From positions 1 to 20,323 of the forward strand of contig JBJXHH010000087.1 in assembly GCA_046160675.1 (NCBI GenBank): a stretch of DNA of 20,323 nt, read 5' to 3'. This document shows positions 1 to 7,858 of the stretch, one piece after another (within the stretch, counting starts at the first letter, position 1; the number at the start of each line of letters is the position of its first letter). This DNA is from JACMJP01 sp046160675. GTDB taxonomy: Bacteria > Bacteroidota > Bacteroidia > Chitinophagales > BACL12. A model generated the notes under the pieces. That model was given only the letters and a program-made list of their open reading frames with translations, did no database searches and was not told where the DNA came from. The position numbers and the translations under genes were made by a program.

Positions 1-1442
1 ACCTGAGGCTTTGGCTAAGAGACTGGTGTGAGGACAACCCGAAACCCGACGGAACAAAATGGGACATATACAGGGACGGGCTGAAAGTGCATACAACACT
101 GGATGCTACCATGCAAAAATATGCAGAGCAGGCAAGTGCTGAATGGTTAACGAAACTTCAAAAAACTTTTGACGGACACTGGAAAGGAAATAAATATGAA
201 CCCTGGAATTATCCATACAAGGGAAGAACTCAACCGGAGTTGATTGAAGATGCAATGAAGCAAAGCAACCGTTACAAAAGTTTGAAAGATCAGAATATGA
301 GTGAAAAGGAAATAGAGGAAAACTTTAACACTCCCATTAAAATGACCTTGTTCACCTGGAAAAATAAATCTCATGACCTTGATACAACAATAAGCCCCTA
401 TGATTCCATCAAGTATGTTAAAAAAATATTGCACCCCGGATTTCTTGCCATAGATCCTAAAAGCGGTGAAATAAAAGCATGGGTAGGCGGTGTTGATCTC
501 AGGTATTTTCAGTTTGATCATGTTAATCCATCAGTAAAACGCCAGGTGGGCTCCACATTCAAACCCTTTGTGTACACAGCAGCAATTACTGACAAAGGTT
601 TTTCGCCCTGCCAGCAAGTTCCTAACCTGCCAGTTACTTTTGAACGGGGCGGCAAATGGGGGCTTGTAAGCGACTGGACACCCAAGAACTCAGACGGCAG
701 TTACGGGGGCATGTTAACCCTCAGCATGGGTTTGGGAAAATCTATAAACACAATAACAGCCTACCTTCTGAAAGAAACAGGGATACAACCAGTTATTGAC
801 CTTGCACAAAACATGGGTATTGAAAGTGAGATCCCTTTCAAGCCTTCTATCTGCCTTGGCACAACTGATATTTCAGTGTTTGAAATGACGGCGGCTTACA
901 CAGCTTTTGCAAACAAGGGAGTTGCTGTACGTCCCGTTTTTGTTTCAAGAATTGAAGATAAAAACGGGAACATCATCGCAGAATTTCCCGCAAAAAAAGT
1001 AGAAGTGATGCGGGAAGAAGTGGCCGGTGTGATGCTGAATATGATGAAATATGTGATCAACAACGGAACCGGCCAACGCCTCAGGCGCAGTGAGTACGGC
1101 GGCATCACCAGCGAAATAGCCGGCAAAACAGGCACAACACAGGAAAATACTGACGGCTGGTTCATGGGTATTGCGCCTCAACTTGTGTGCGGTGTTTGGG
1201 TGGGTGCCGATGATCCGGTAGTACATTTTCGTTCTACTTCTCTCGGGCAGGGTGCTAACATGGCTTTACCAATTTACGGGCTTTTCATGCGCAAAGTATA
1301 TAATGATAAAAGCCTCGGTATTGATGCTTCTGCCAAATTTCCTGACTTCTCAGGCGAAAAAACCATTGAGGTAGATTGCTCAAAATATGCCGCCGCTGAT
1401 GAAAATGTGTATGAAGACATCATGGAAGGGTATGATGAGTGA
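1..1442 (+). CDS. Penicillin-binding protein 1A (class A), partial at 5' end
   Basis: Bifunctional peptidoglycan synthase that polymerises glycan strands and cross-links stem peptides at the periplasmic face of the inner membrane. The frame is open from base 3 with no stop, and 479 residues are visible. The GTG at 87 is an internal valine codon, not a start. The N-terminal membrane anchor and transglycosylase domain are outside the window. The transpeptidase domain is complete: the nucleophile motif STFK is at visible residues 184-187 (bases 552-563), SIN at 247-249 (741-749) and KTG at 375-377 (1125-1133). A segment reading LKVHTTLDATMQ is typical of the linker before the transpeptidase domain in this family. 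The tail after the domain is short and acidic. Of the class A enzymes, the Bacteroidota PBP1A/MrcA group fits best by general resemblance; a PBP1C-like alternative is less likely because the pre-transpeptidase insert of about 100 residues looks PBP1A-like. Confidence 0.93.
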   Translation, partial: LRLWLRDWCEDNPKPDGTKWDIYRDGLKVHTTLDATMQKYAEQASAEWLTKLQKTFDGHWKGNKYEPWNYPYKGRTQPELIEDAMKQSNRYKSLKDQNMSEKEIEENFNTPIKMTLFTWKNKSHDLDTTISPYDSIKYVKKILHPGFLAIDPKSGEIKAWVGGVDLRYFQFDHVNPSVKRQVGSTFKPFVYTAAITDKGFSPCQQVPNLPVTFERGGKWGLVSDWTPKNSDGSYGGMLTLSMGLGKSINTITAYLLKETGIQPVIDLAQNMGIESEIPFKPSICLGTTDISVFEMTAAYTAFANKGVAVRPVFVSRIEDKNGNIIAEFPAKKVEVMREEVAGVMLNMMKYVINNGTGQRLRRSEYGGITSEIAGKTGTTQENTDGWFMGIAPQLVCGVWVGADDPVVHFRSTSLGQGANMALPIYGLFMRKVYNDKSLGIDASAKFPDFSGEKTIEVDCSKYAAADENVYEDIMEGYDE

Positions 1443-1626
1443 TGGGGAGAAGCAGTTAAAGATTAGAATGTAAAATTCTATCTCATCAGTCCCTTCATTT
1501 CAAGATATTTGGCCGGTACTCAATATGTTGCTACTCTAATTGTACTCACAGGTTCCTCAAATCCCAGTATTTATCTAATCCAATCCTGCTTTCATAATAC
1601 CAAAAAAATCCTTGCATCCTCATTTT

Positions 1627-1634
1627 TATCTTTA
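1627..1634 (+). promoter_or_regulatory. Putative -7 promoter element (TATCTTTA) of the GNAT gene
   Basis: TATCTTTA followed by CAG resembles the Bacteroidota -7 consensus TAnnTTTG with A in the last place. It lies only 4 bases before the TTG at 1639, and it lies inside the longer reading frame that would begin at 1612. If this is the promoter, the 1612 start cannot be used. A convincing -33 box at the usual 17-23 base spacing is not visible. The element is part of a larger motif shared with uvrC. Confidence 0.45.
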
Positions 1635-1638
1635 CAGT

Positions 1639-2121
1639 TTGAACACCAAACGTAACATAAAACTCAGACGAACAGTAGTTTCAGATTTGGAATATTTGTT
1701 TCAATTTCAGCTTGACAAAGAAGCAGGTTTCTTAGCTGCATTTATGCCAAAAGACCCGGCCGACAAAGTTGCATACTTAAACAAATACATGAAGTTGCTG
1801 GGTGACCCAACTGTAAATAACCAGACAATTGTTAGTGACAACATTATTGTGGGAAGTATTGCGAAATTTGTTATGGAAGGCTATGCGGAAATTACCTACT
1901 GGATTGACAGAAAATATTGGGGGCTTGGGATTGCGACACAAGCACTTGCTGACTTTCTTACCCTTGAAACTAGCAGGCCAATTTTTGGGCGGGTTGCGTT
2001 TGACAATTTTGGTTCTCAAAAAGTTTTAGAAAAGTGCGGGTTTGTAAAAATTGGCGCTGACAAAGGTTTTGCAAATGCACGGCAAGCGGAGATCGAAGAA
2101 TTTATTTATAAACTAACCTGA
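1639..2121 (+). CDS. GNAT-family N-acetyltransferase
   Basis: Probable acyl-CoA-dependent N-acetyltransferase of the RimJ/RimL-like GNAT group; the substrate cannot be told from sequence. The protein is about 160 residues long. It opens with IKLRRTVVSDLEYLFQF, a typical first strand and helix of the fold. The acetyl-CoA binding turn is YWGLGIATQAL, close to the RxxGxG/A pattern, in the middle of the protein. A later segment, VAFDNFGSQKVLEKCGF, matches the usual NxxSxxxLEKxGF block. I chose the TTG at 1639 because a -7-like element at 1627-1634 sits just upstream and conserved sequence begins soon after. The frame is also open to a TTG at 1612, and there is no ATG until 1744, far inside the fold. 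The DUF2200 gene follows 16 bases downstream on the same strand, so the two are probably co-transcribed. Confidence 0.85.
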   Translation: MNTKRNIKLRRTVVSDLEYLFQFQLDKEAGFLAAFMPKDPADKVAYLNKYMKLLGDPTVNNQTIVSDNIIVGSIAKFVMEGYAEITYWIDRKYWGLGIATQALADFLTLETSRPIFGRVAFDNFGSQKVLEKCGFVKIGADKGFANARQAEIEEFIYKLT

Positions 2122-2137
2122 AATTAAATGAGAGGGT

Positions 2138-2503
2138 ATGACAACAACACCCGAACATGATGCAAGAATAGCAAAACTGATTTTTGCGTCCGTATATCCA
2201 CATTACGTTACGAAAATTCTAAGCAAAGGCAGAACAGTGGAAGAATTGCATAAGGTAATAAAGTGGCTGACCGGTTTTGACGAAAAGAAACTGCAAAAAC
2301 TCATTGAAGAGAAAGTAACTTTTGAAACATTCTTTAAGCAAGCGAAATTGAACCCTAACGCTACCCTCATTACAGGAGTAATTTGCGGTTATAGGATAGA
2401 AGAAATTAAAACCCCATTAACCAGGCAGGCCAGGTATTTAGACAAATTGGTGGACGAGTTAGCAAAAGGGAGAAAAATGGAAAAAATTTTACGGAGAGCA
2501 TAA
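2138..2503 (+). CDS. DUF2200 family protein
   Basis: Small cytoplasmic protein of 121 residues that I recognise as the DUF2200 family; no biochemical function is established. It has no signal peptide or membrane segment. Recognisable family blocks are the N-terminal HDARIAKLIFASVYPHYVTK, a central VIKWLTGFDE, and ITGVICGYRIEEIKTPL towards the end. It finishes with a basic helix containing KGRKMEKILRR. The ATG at 2138 is 16 bases after the stop of the acetyltransferase gene, which suggests a two-gene transcript. Both genes are of kinds often found as single accessory genes in Bacteroidota, and nothing links them functionally to uvrC, which appears to have its own promoter. Confidence 0.85.
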   Translation: MTTTPEHDARIAKLIFASVYPHYVTKILSKGRTVEELHKVIKWLTGFDEKKLQKLIEEKVTFETFFKQAKLNPNATLITGVICGYRIEEIKTPLTRQARYLDKLVDELAKGRKMEKILRRA

Positions 2504-2563
2504 AAGCAAATAGCTCTGCCTTTGTTGCTCTTCCAGCCTGCAAACCCCATGCATCCACATCGT

Positions 2564-2571
2564 TATCTTTA
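2564..2571 (+). promoter_or_regulatory. Putative -7 promoter element (TATCTTTA) of uvrC
   Basis: TATCTTTA, again followed by CAG, ends 11 bases before the uvrC ATG at 2583. It resembles TAnnTTTG, the Bacteroidota -7 consensus. The implied leader is only a few bases long. The preceding 14 bases (TGCATCC from 2550, then CAT at 2558-2560) match the sequence at the same spacing before the GNAT gene. Confidence 0.5.
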
Positions 2572-2582
2572 CAGCCGGATTC

Positions 2583-4382
2583 ATGACACTTGAGCAATTC
2601 AACAGCATAGAGATCACCCTGCCGGCAAAGCCTGGAGTGTATCGCTATTATGATAAAGAGGGAAAGATAGTTTATGTCGGCAAAGCGAAACACCTGAAAA
2701 AAAGAGTAAGCAGTTATTTCCAGAAACAGGATCACAGCGCAAGGATAAAGCTGCTGGTACGCAAAATTGAAAAGATAGAGTTTACGATCACCAACTCTGA
2801 GCAGGATGCATTCCTGCTGGAAAACACACTCATAAAAAAACACCAGCCCCGCTATAATGTAAACCTGAAAGACGGGAAAACCTATCCTTTCATCGTTGTG
2901 AAGAATGAACGGTTCCCGAGGATATTTTTTACACGGAAAAGGATTGAAGATGGCTCAACGTACCTGGGGCCCTTCACCTCTAAAGGAAAAGTAAAATCCA
3001 TTTTTGATTTCATTAAATCCATCTTTCCTATCAGGACATGTAATTACGTTCTCTCAGAACAAAACATCCGCAATCATAAATTCAAAGTATGCCTGGAATA
3101 TCATCTTGGCAACTGTAAGGGGCCCTGCGAAGGGTTGATGACCGAGCCGGAATACATGGAAAATGTGCATAGCATAGTTCACATTCTGAAAGGCAACATG
3201 AGCCTTGTAAAAAACAGGTTCAAAGAAAAAATACAGGCGCATGTTTCGCAATTGGAATTTGAAAAGGCGGAAGAGATCAGGAAAAAGTTGGAAGTTATTG
3301 AAGATTACCAGGGGCGTAGCACAGTAGTGAATATCAATATTGACAATGTTGATGTGTTTGCCTTTACTGATACTGAAACATTTGCTGTGATAGGCTACCT
3401 GAAAGTGATGCAGGGCATGATTACTCAATCAAAAACTCTTGTGCTTTCTAAAAAACTGGATGAAACACCCGAAGAACTTTTGGGGATCGCCATCACAGAA
3501 CTCCGCCTGCAGTTTCAGAGTGATAGCAAGGAGATCATTGTTCCTCTGAAAACCGAATTGAGTGATGAAACCATTGTGCAGACTGTTCCTTTGGCCGGTG
3601 ACAAAAAAAAGCTGCTTGACCTTGCGCTGAAAAATGCAATGTATGTGAGGGAAGAAAAGATGGCAGGAAAAGAAAAACGGGATGCAAAAAACAAGAATAT
3701 CCGCATCCTTGAAACACTCCGTCAGGATTTTAAGCTGAAGGAATTGCCGCATCATATTGAATGTTTCGATAACTCAAACATACAGGGCACAAATCCCGTT
3801 GCCAGCATGGTTTGTTTCCGGAATGCAAAGCCAAGCAAAAAAGATTACAGGCATTTCAATATTAAAACAGTAACCGGGCCTGATGATTTCAGCAGCATGT
3901 TTGAAATAGTTAGCAGAAGGTACAGGAGGCTGATAGATGAAGCTTCGCCCCTGCCTCAACTCATAGTGGTTGACGGCGGCAAAGGCCAATTGGGCGCTGC
4001 AGTGCAGGCGCTGAAAGAACTGAATATCTATGGCCGGGTGGCAATTTGTTCTATAGCAAAACGGCTGGAAGAAATTTATTTTCCGGAAGATCCTCTCCCT
4101 TTGTACATCAGTAAAAAAAGCGAAAGCCTGAAAGTGATCCAGCAATTGCGGGATGAAGCACACAGGTTTGCCATCACTTTTCATCGCCTGAAAAGAAGTA
4201 AGTCTGCCATCAATTCTGAACTTCAAAACATAAAAGGTATTGGCGAAACCCTGCAGAAAAAATTACTCGCCGAATTCCGATCAGTAAAAAAAATTAAAGA
4301 AGCTCCCCCGCAAGAGATTGAAAAAGTAATCGGCAAGGCAAAAGCAAAACTGGTTGTTGAGCATTTTTCAAAAACAAAATAG
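2583..4382 (+). CDS. uvrC: Excinuclease ABC subunit C (UvrC)
   Basis: Endonuclease subunit of UvrABC nucleotide excision repair; it cuts damaged DNA on both sides of the lesion after loading by UvrB. The 599 residues are full length for the family. The N-terminal GIY-YIG nuclease has GVY at 18-20, YVG at 31-33, Arg41 and a downstream catalytic Glu in FLLENTLIK, and makes the 3' cut. Four cysteines at 153, 170, 178 and 182 match the C-x7-C-x3-C pattern of the UvrC iron-sulphur site. A UVR (UvrB-binding) motif lies near 215-250. The RNase H-like 5' nuclease contains ECFDNSNIQG near 392 and VVDGGKGQLGAA near 461. Tandem helix-hairpin-helix motifs (IKGIGETLQKKLL) lie after 546. The ATG at 2583 follows a -7-like element. 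The gene converges on gldN, and its last codons overlap a hairpin terminator. Confidence 0.97.
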   Translation: MTLEQFNSIEITLPAKPGVYRYYDKEGKIVYVGKAKHLKKRVSSYFQKQDHSARIKLLVRKIEKIEFTITNSEQDAFLLENTLIKKHQPRYNVNLKDGKTYPFIVVKNERFPRIFFTRKRIEDGSTYLGPFTSKGKVKSIFDFIKSIFPIRTCNYVLSEQNIRNHKFKVCLEYHLGNCKGPCEGLMTEPEYMENVHSIVHILKGNMSLVKNRFKEKIQAHVSQLEFEKAEEIRKKLEVIEDYQGRSTVVNINIDNVDVFAFTDTETFAVIGYLKVMQGMITQSKTLVLSKKLDETPEELLGIAITELRLQFQSDSKEIIVPLKTELSDETIVQTVPLAGDKKKLLDLALKNAMYVREEKMAGKEKRDAKNKNIRILETLRQDFKLKELPHHIECFDNSNIQGTNPVASMVCFRNAKPSKKDYRHFNIKTVTGPDDFSSMFEIVSRRYRRLIDEASPLPQLIVVDGGKGQLGAAVQALKELNIYGRVAICSIAKRLEEIYFPEDPLPLYISKKSESLKVIQQLRDEAHRFAITFHRLKRSKSAINSELQNIKGIGETLQKKLLAEFRSVKKIKEAPPQEIEKVIGKAKAKLVVEHFSKTK

Positions 4383-4407
4383 CCCTGCAATTTTTGCAAG
4401 GCTATTT
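4377..4407. terminator. Intrinsic terminator between uvrC and gldN
   Basis: Inverted repeat with 14-base arms, AAATAGCCCTGCAA and TTGCAAGGCTATTT, one mismatch and a TTT loop. It overlaps the uvrC stop codon at 4380-4382. Read on the minus strand, the stem is followed by a T-rich run (bases 4369-4380 read in reverse), so it is a good terminator for the gldKLMN transcript. On the plus strand the stem ends in ATTT and no long T-tract follows, so termination of uvrC is weaker. Confidence 0.75.
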
Positions 4408-4429
4408 ACATGATTATAAAAATATTCTT

Positions 4430-5260
4430 CTAAAACTCCCAGAGTTCGTGTTCAAACTCAAAAATGTCATTCTTGATTTTATCACTTTCCAGTACCTGGT
4501 CAATACCTGCGGCATAAGAGTTAATAAACCTGTCGTACACATTGTCTTCTTTGATTATATAACTACTGAAAAACCTATTTTCAAATATATCATCAAATGT
4601 GAAGTACCTTGCGCTGTTCTCCGTATTGAAAACCTCTATACGGATAAGATGCTGGCGCAAGTCAGGATAATAAACCCAAAACATGTCTTCCTCACCAATT
4701 GGCTCACCGGTAGTAGGGTCAATCCTTTCTTTAACAGGCGATATTCCGATAATGCGAACTACAAGCATGGAAGTTTCTTCATCAAATACCCAGTCTTCTT
4801 TAATCTTTAGTTTTTTAACTTCCTGATAGTTGAATTCTGTAGGAACAATTTTAATCTCCTCTTCGTAGGTTTCTTCATTGAACAGGTAAATTGTGTCAAT
4901 CCTGTTAAATTTATTTTTCACTTCTTCAACAGTGAAAGCATTTTCTGTTTTAAAATCATCATATAAAGGACTGTAAGCTATCACCTCGCCATCAATTACC
5001 AATTTATAGATCTGATCCATAAAAGGTTGCTTTGGCCAAGTAAAGGGCAGGTTCATTTTTTCCCTGAAATCCAATACTCGCCATACTCGCATTTCCCAGA
5101 ACACATCCGCTTCCCGGATATGATCATAAGGTAATACTTCCCTTGTTTCGATAAGCTCACGATCATAAGCTCCATCTCTTTTTTCTTCAGTAGCCACCTG
5201 GGCAAACACTGAAGAACTAAACAAGGTGCATAATAATAAAACAAAAAGTGATAGTTTCAT
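4430..5260 (-). CDS. gldN: T9SS / gliding motility protein GldN (PorN)
   Basis: Periplasmic component of the type IX secretion system that joins the lipoprotein GldK (PorK) in a large ring beneath the outer membrane and contacts the periplasmic tip of GldM. The protein has 276 residues. A signal peptide ends near VFA-Q (residues 18-21). The body has the GldN hallmarks: an early DHIREADVFWEMRVWRVLD stretch in which each residue set forms the conserved helix, NLPF(T)WP, IYLFNEETYEEE, a WVFDEETS segment, IIGISPVKE and MFWVYYPDLR. The ATG at 5260 is 10 bases after the gldM stop, which supports co-transcription. This is the last gene of the block, and a strong minus-strand terminator follows about 23 bases after its stop. 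The protein is somewhat shorter than some GldN homologues; no essential region appears missing. Confidence 0.95.
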   Translation of the reverse strand: MKLSLFVLLLCTLFSSSVFAQVATEEKRDGAYDRELIETREVLPYDHIREADVFWEMRVWRVLDFREKMNLPFTWPKQPFMDQIYKLVIDGEVIAYSPLYDDFKTENAFTVEEVKNKFNRIDTIYLFNEETYEEEIKIVPTEFNYQEVKKLKIKEDWVFDEETSMLVVRIIGISPVKERIDPTTGEPIGEEDMFWVYYPDLRQHLIRIEVFNTENSARYFTFDDIFENRFFSSYIIKEDNVYDRFINSYAAGIDQVLESDKIKNDIFEFEHELWEF

Positions 5261-5270
5261 ATTCTGAAAT

Positions 5271-6869
5271 TTATATCAACTTAAATGATGTACTTACTGA
5301 ACGGGTTGTGCCATCAGGCATTCGCACTTTAACTACTGGCAATACAATGGTGTCTCCCGCTTTAGCTTTTTTCTGTATATCCTGCATCAGGTTGCTGAAT
5401 CCGGGTCCATTTGAATAGTCAGAAACCACACCGCCGCCAGATTTAGGCGCATATACCATTTCAAAACCTGCTACTGAATAGGGTATTTGAAAAACGAAAT
5501 CAAGATTTTTTGCGTCAATCCTGCTTGCTGCTTTAAACTCTGCTACTTTAAGAGTACCTCCTTTTGAGGAACTCACATATGCATAAGGGTCAGGGATACG
5601 ACGAACTCTGAAAGATGTAGAATAATTCTTTACACCTTCTGGTGTATTTACAGAAACGTTAATCTTTTCATCGCCACCTGTATTTGTCGGGTTAGCAGTA
5701 TATTCTTCTCCCTTTACTTTTTTAATGTTACAGCCCGAAGCATTTACTTTATCAGATGTAAAGCCCGGAACTGAAATTTTAATCGGGTTATCTACTCCAA
5801 CATACAAAACGTTCATGGCAGTTGGTGAAACAACAGCTTCTCCTACCTCAAAGGTTTCATATCCGCCTTCAAATGGGTAATACTTAAATGCACCTTCTTC
5901 GTTGGGTTTAGGGACAGCAATTACACCCTGGTATTTTCTTTCAGAAGCGCCAGCTGTTTCTTTTATTTTACCCATACCATCAACTACCTGTATCTCATTG
6001 GCACCGTTTAGGGGAACGCTTGTTCCTTCAATTATATTGAATTCTCCGTTCTCATCCTTTTGTATAGCAGAAGTAAACGATCCAAGATAAACTTTAGGAT
6101 TTACCTGCTTAGAGGTTGCAGCAACAAATATGTCAGCAATATATTCATTGCCTCTTTTCACATAAGAAGTAGGTGCTACTACTTTTGCCGCCATTTTATC
6201 AACTTTTATGTCCTCAATATAGATTTGATCTGCAAGGAATTGTACTATAGCGTTCTCAGAACTTTTTGCATCCTGTTGCAATTTTGTGAGAATAGTAATT
6301 ACAGCAATTGCAGGCACTCTGTCAAAATTATATTCAGCCCATTCTTTCTTCGAGCCATCAGGTACTGCCGAAACCTTGAGTGGTATTTCTATCCCTGAAT
6401 CAGGTCCTGCCATTGCAAGAAACTTAGTGCGCATATCTTCAATCTTTGTCTTGAGTTCATCAGCCTTTCCTTCCTTAAGCATGTAATGACTTACATCCTC
6501 CATTTCGCCTTCCGTTTTTAGCTTTTTGTCAGATCCTTCTTCCTGAACCCATCCATCAGCTAGTTCGGCTATATGTGCCTTAAGCCCCTCTACATAATCT
6601 ACAAAATCTTTACTTGTTTGCTGTGCTTCTTTTGATTTATTAAGAACCTCAATTGTTTTATCCCGTTGGTCTTTAGAAGCAGTTTTCTCAATACTAGCAA
6701 CAAGCTGGTTGGTTTTTTCAGTAAGTATTTCGTTACTGCTCGTAATACCTGTATTTACAAGATTAAACGCATTTAATATTTCAGCTGAAACGTTTAATGC
6801 AAGTAGTGCTGTAAGTACCAGGTACATGAGGTTGATCATGAGCTGGCGGGGTTCCTTAGGTATAGACAT
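5271..6869 (-). CDS. gldM: T9SS / gliding motor protein GldM (PorM)
   Basis: Inner-membrane protein with one membrane helix and a long periplasmic arm. Together with GldL it forms the proton-motive-force-driven rotary motor that powers type IX secretion and gliding. It has 532 residues, the usual size. The short cytoplasmic start MSIPKEPRQLMINLMYLVL leads directly into the membrane helix (about residues 11-33), the best-conserved GldM signature. The remainder matches the multi-domain periplasmic shaft: a helical domain with coiled-coil character (about 40-230) followed by beta-rich domains. The C-terminal part includes YAYVSSSKGGTL and ends VSTSFKLI. The ATG at 6869 is 44 bases after the gldL stop, and gldN follows after 10 bases. 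Confidence 0.96.
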   Translation of the reverse strand: MSIPKEPRQLMINLMYLVLTALLALNVSAEILNAFNLVNTGITSSNEILTEKTNQLVASIEKTASKDQRDKTIEVLNKSKEAQQTSKDFVDYVEGLKAHIAELADGWVQEEGSDKKLKTEGEMEDVSHYMLKEGKADELKTKIEDMRTKFLAMAGPDSGIEIPLKVSAVPDGSKKEWAEYNFDRVPAIAVITILTKLQQDAKSSENAIVQFLADQIYIEDIKVDKMAAKVVAPTSYVKRGNEYIADIFVAATSKQVNPKVYLGSFTSAIQKDENGEFNIIEGTSVPLNGANEIQVVDGMGKIKETAGASERKYQGVIAVPKPNEEGAFKYYPFEGGYETFEVGEAVVSPTAMNVLYVGVDNPIKISVPGFTSDKVNASGCNIKKVKGEEYTANPTNTGGDEKINVSVNTPEGVKNYSTSFRVRRIPDPYAYVSSSKGGTLKVAEFKAASRIDAKNLDFVFQIPYSVAGFEMVYAPKSGGGVVSDYSNGPGFSNLMQDIQKKAKAGDTIVLPVVKVRMPDGTTRSVSTSFKLI

Positions 6870-6913
6870 ATATTTTCCTTTTTATTTGTTTAATGATCTT
6901 GTTCTAAAAGAAA

Positions 6914-7732
6914 TTATTGTCTTGCACCCATACTCATTGCTGAAAGCATGTTTCCGTAAACCCTGTTCAATGCTGAAAGGTTACTTGACAACTGACCGAT
7001 CTCTTCACGATACTTCTGTGTATCTGTGAGTGATTCATTCAGGTTGTCCATTGCTGAATTCAGGCTTCCGTAGAAACGATTCATTGCTTTCAGGTGATTA
7101 TTGGTATCCTGTAACTCCAGTTCATAGATTGCATTCAACTGGCTGAGGTTTTTGGTTACCATCTGCACCTGTTCATGATATTTCGTTGTATCTATTGATG
7201 AAGCAGTTATTTGTGCCATTGCGTTAGCTGCATTATGATAGGCTTCTCTCATTTCAGTGACTGCAACTGAGGCAGTTTTAATGTTTGAAGCATATTCATT
7301 TGTATTCAATGCTGCATCCTGCACATTCGAAAGTTTTTCAATATTCTCGCCTAACTTTTTCAGGTTATCACCAAGGCGTTCAATCATTACCGGTTCTACT
7401 TTGCTTTCTTCAAGCATCTTGTCCAATTGTTTGGTAACACTTTCTTTAGGTTCCAGTTTATGTACTTTTTTCCCTGATTTTGCTTCTTCCACTTCGGGTG
7501 AAACATGAAGATCCGGGTAAATCTTCTCCCAGTAATAATCTCTATGAGGAGGTATAATTCCTAACATGAGGAAAAGAAATGCTTCAGTTAACATACCTAC
7601 CATGAGCATCTGGTCTGCTCCGGGTAAATGCAGGATTTTAAACAGGGCGCCTATTAACACAATAGAGGCACCTGCTCCGATTACTAAGTTTTTGATGTAC
7701 TTAAACCGATCGGTTTCGAAAAATGCTGACAT
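6914..7732 (-). CDS. gldL: T9SS / gliding motor protein GldL (PorL)
   Basis: Inner-membrane subunit of the GldLM motor, thought to carry the proton path. The protein has 272 residues with two membrane helices (about 15-31 and 42-61). Lys32 and His35 in FKILH and Glu50 in the second helix (LTEAF) correspond to the charged motor residues described for Flavobacterium GldL (its K27, H30 and E49), so the motor looks functional. The loop between helices is 4 residues shorter than in that protein. A long cytoplasmic helical tail follows. It contains three copies of an LxxLNxxY-like unit at about 196-203, 214-221 and 252-259, and the stretches 181-207 and 237-263 align with 12 identities in 27. The ATG at 7732 is 126 bases from the gldK stop, a gap that holds an inverted repeat. 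Confidence 0.96.
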   Translation of the reverse strand: MSAFFETDRFKYIKNLVIGAGASIVLIGALFKILHLPGADQMLMVGMLTEAFLFLMLGIIPPHRDYYWEKIYPDLHVSPEVEEAKSGKKVHKLEPKESVTKQLDKMLEESKVEPVMIERLGDNLKKLGENIEKLSNVQDAALNTNEYASNIKTASVAVTEMREAYHNAANAMAQITASSIDTTKYHEQVQMVTKNLSQLNAIYELELQDTNNHLKAMNRFYGSLNSAMDNLNESLTDTQKYREEIGQLSSNLSALNRVYGNMLSAMSMGARQ

Positions 7733-7787
7733 GTTTTTTTACTTGTTTTTTAGTTAAAATTGATTGTTAATTCGAACTCTTTTATAC

Positions 7788-7820
7788 TTCGTTGAGGGTT
7801 AAAAAGTGCTGTTCAACGAA
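7788..7820. repeat. Perfect inverted repeat in the gldK-gldL gap
   Basis: TTCGTTGA at 7788-7795 and its exact reverse complement TCAACGAA at 7813-7820 are separated by 17 bases. It lies between gldK and gldL, about 55 bases before the gldL start on the minus strand. No T-tract follows in the direction of transcription, so it is not a typical terminator. It could be an mRNA stem that sets relative expression of gldK and gldLMN, or an operator. Confidence 0.4.
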
Positions 7821-7858
7821 AATCTTTAGTTATTTATTGTATCGGCTGCAAAATATTT

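Noticed and set aside
1464..1480. TAGAAT / ATTCTA inverted repeat after the penicillin-binding protein gene
   Set aside because: Only six AT-rich pairs, and no T-tract follows. It could occur by chance, so I did not call it a terminator.
1612..1634. TTG 12 bases before TATCTTT as a -33/-7 pair, also seen before the tlpA-like gene
   Set aside because: The known Bacteroidota spacing is about 17-23 bases; 12 is too short, and uvrC has no TTG at that place.
1612..1638. Longer GNAT reading frame from TTG 1612
   Set aside because: The added nine codons contain the likely -7 element, and the extra residues do not look like a GNAT N-terminus.
1443..2582. GNAT-DUF2200 segment as a mobile or recently acquired island
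   Set aside because: No integrase, flanking repeats or clear base-composition shift can be seen; only the duplicated promoter-like motif hints at insertion.
4394..4810. 138-residue plus-strand open frame opposite gldN
   Set aside because: It lies antisense to a well-conserved gene and shows no recognisable domain; it is a shadow of gldN codon use.
6060..6398. Plus-strand open frame opposite gldM
   Set aside because: Cysteine- and isoleucine-rich composition typical of an antisense frame, entirely inside gldM.
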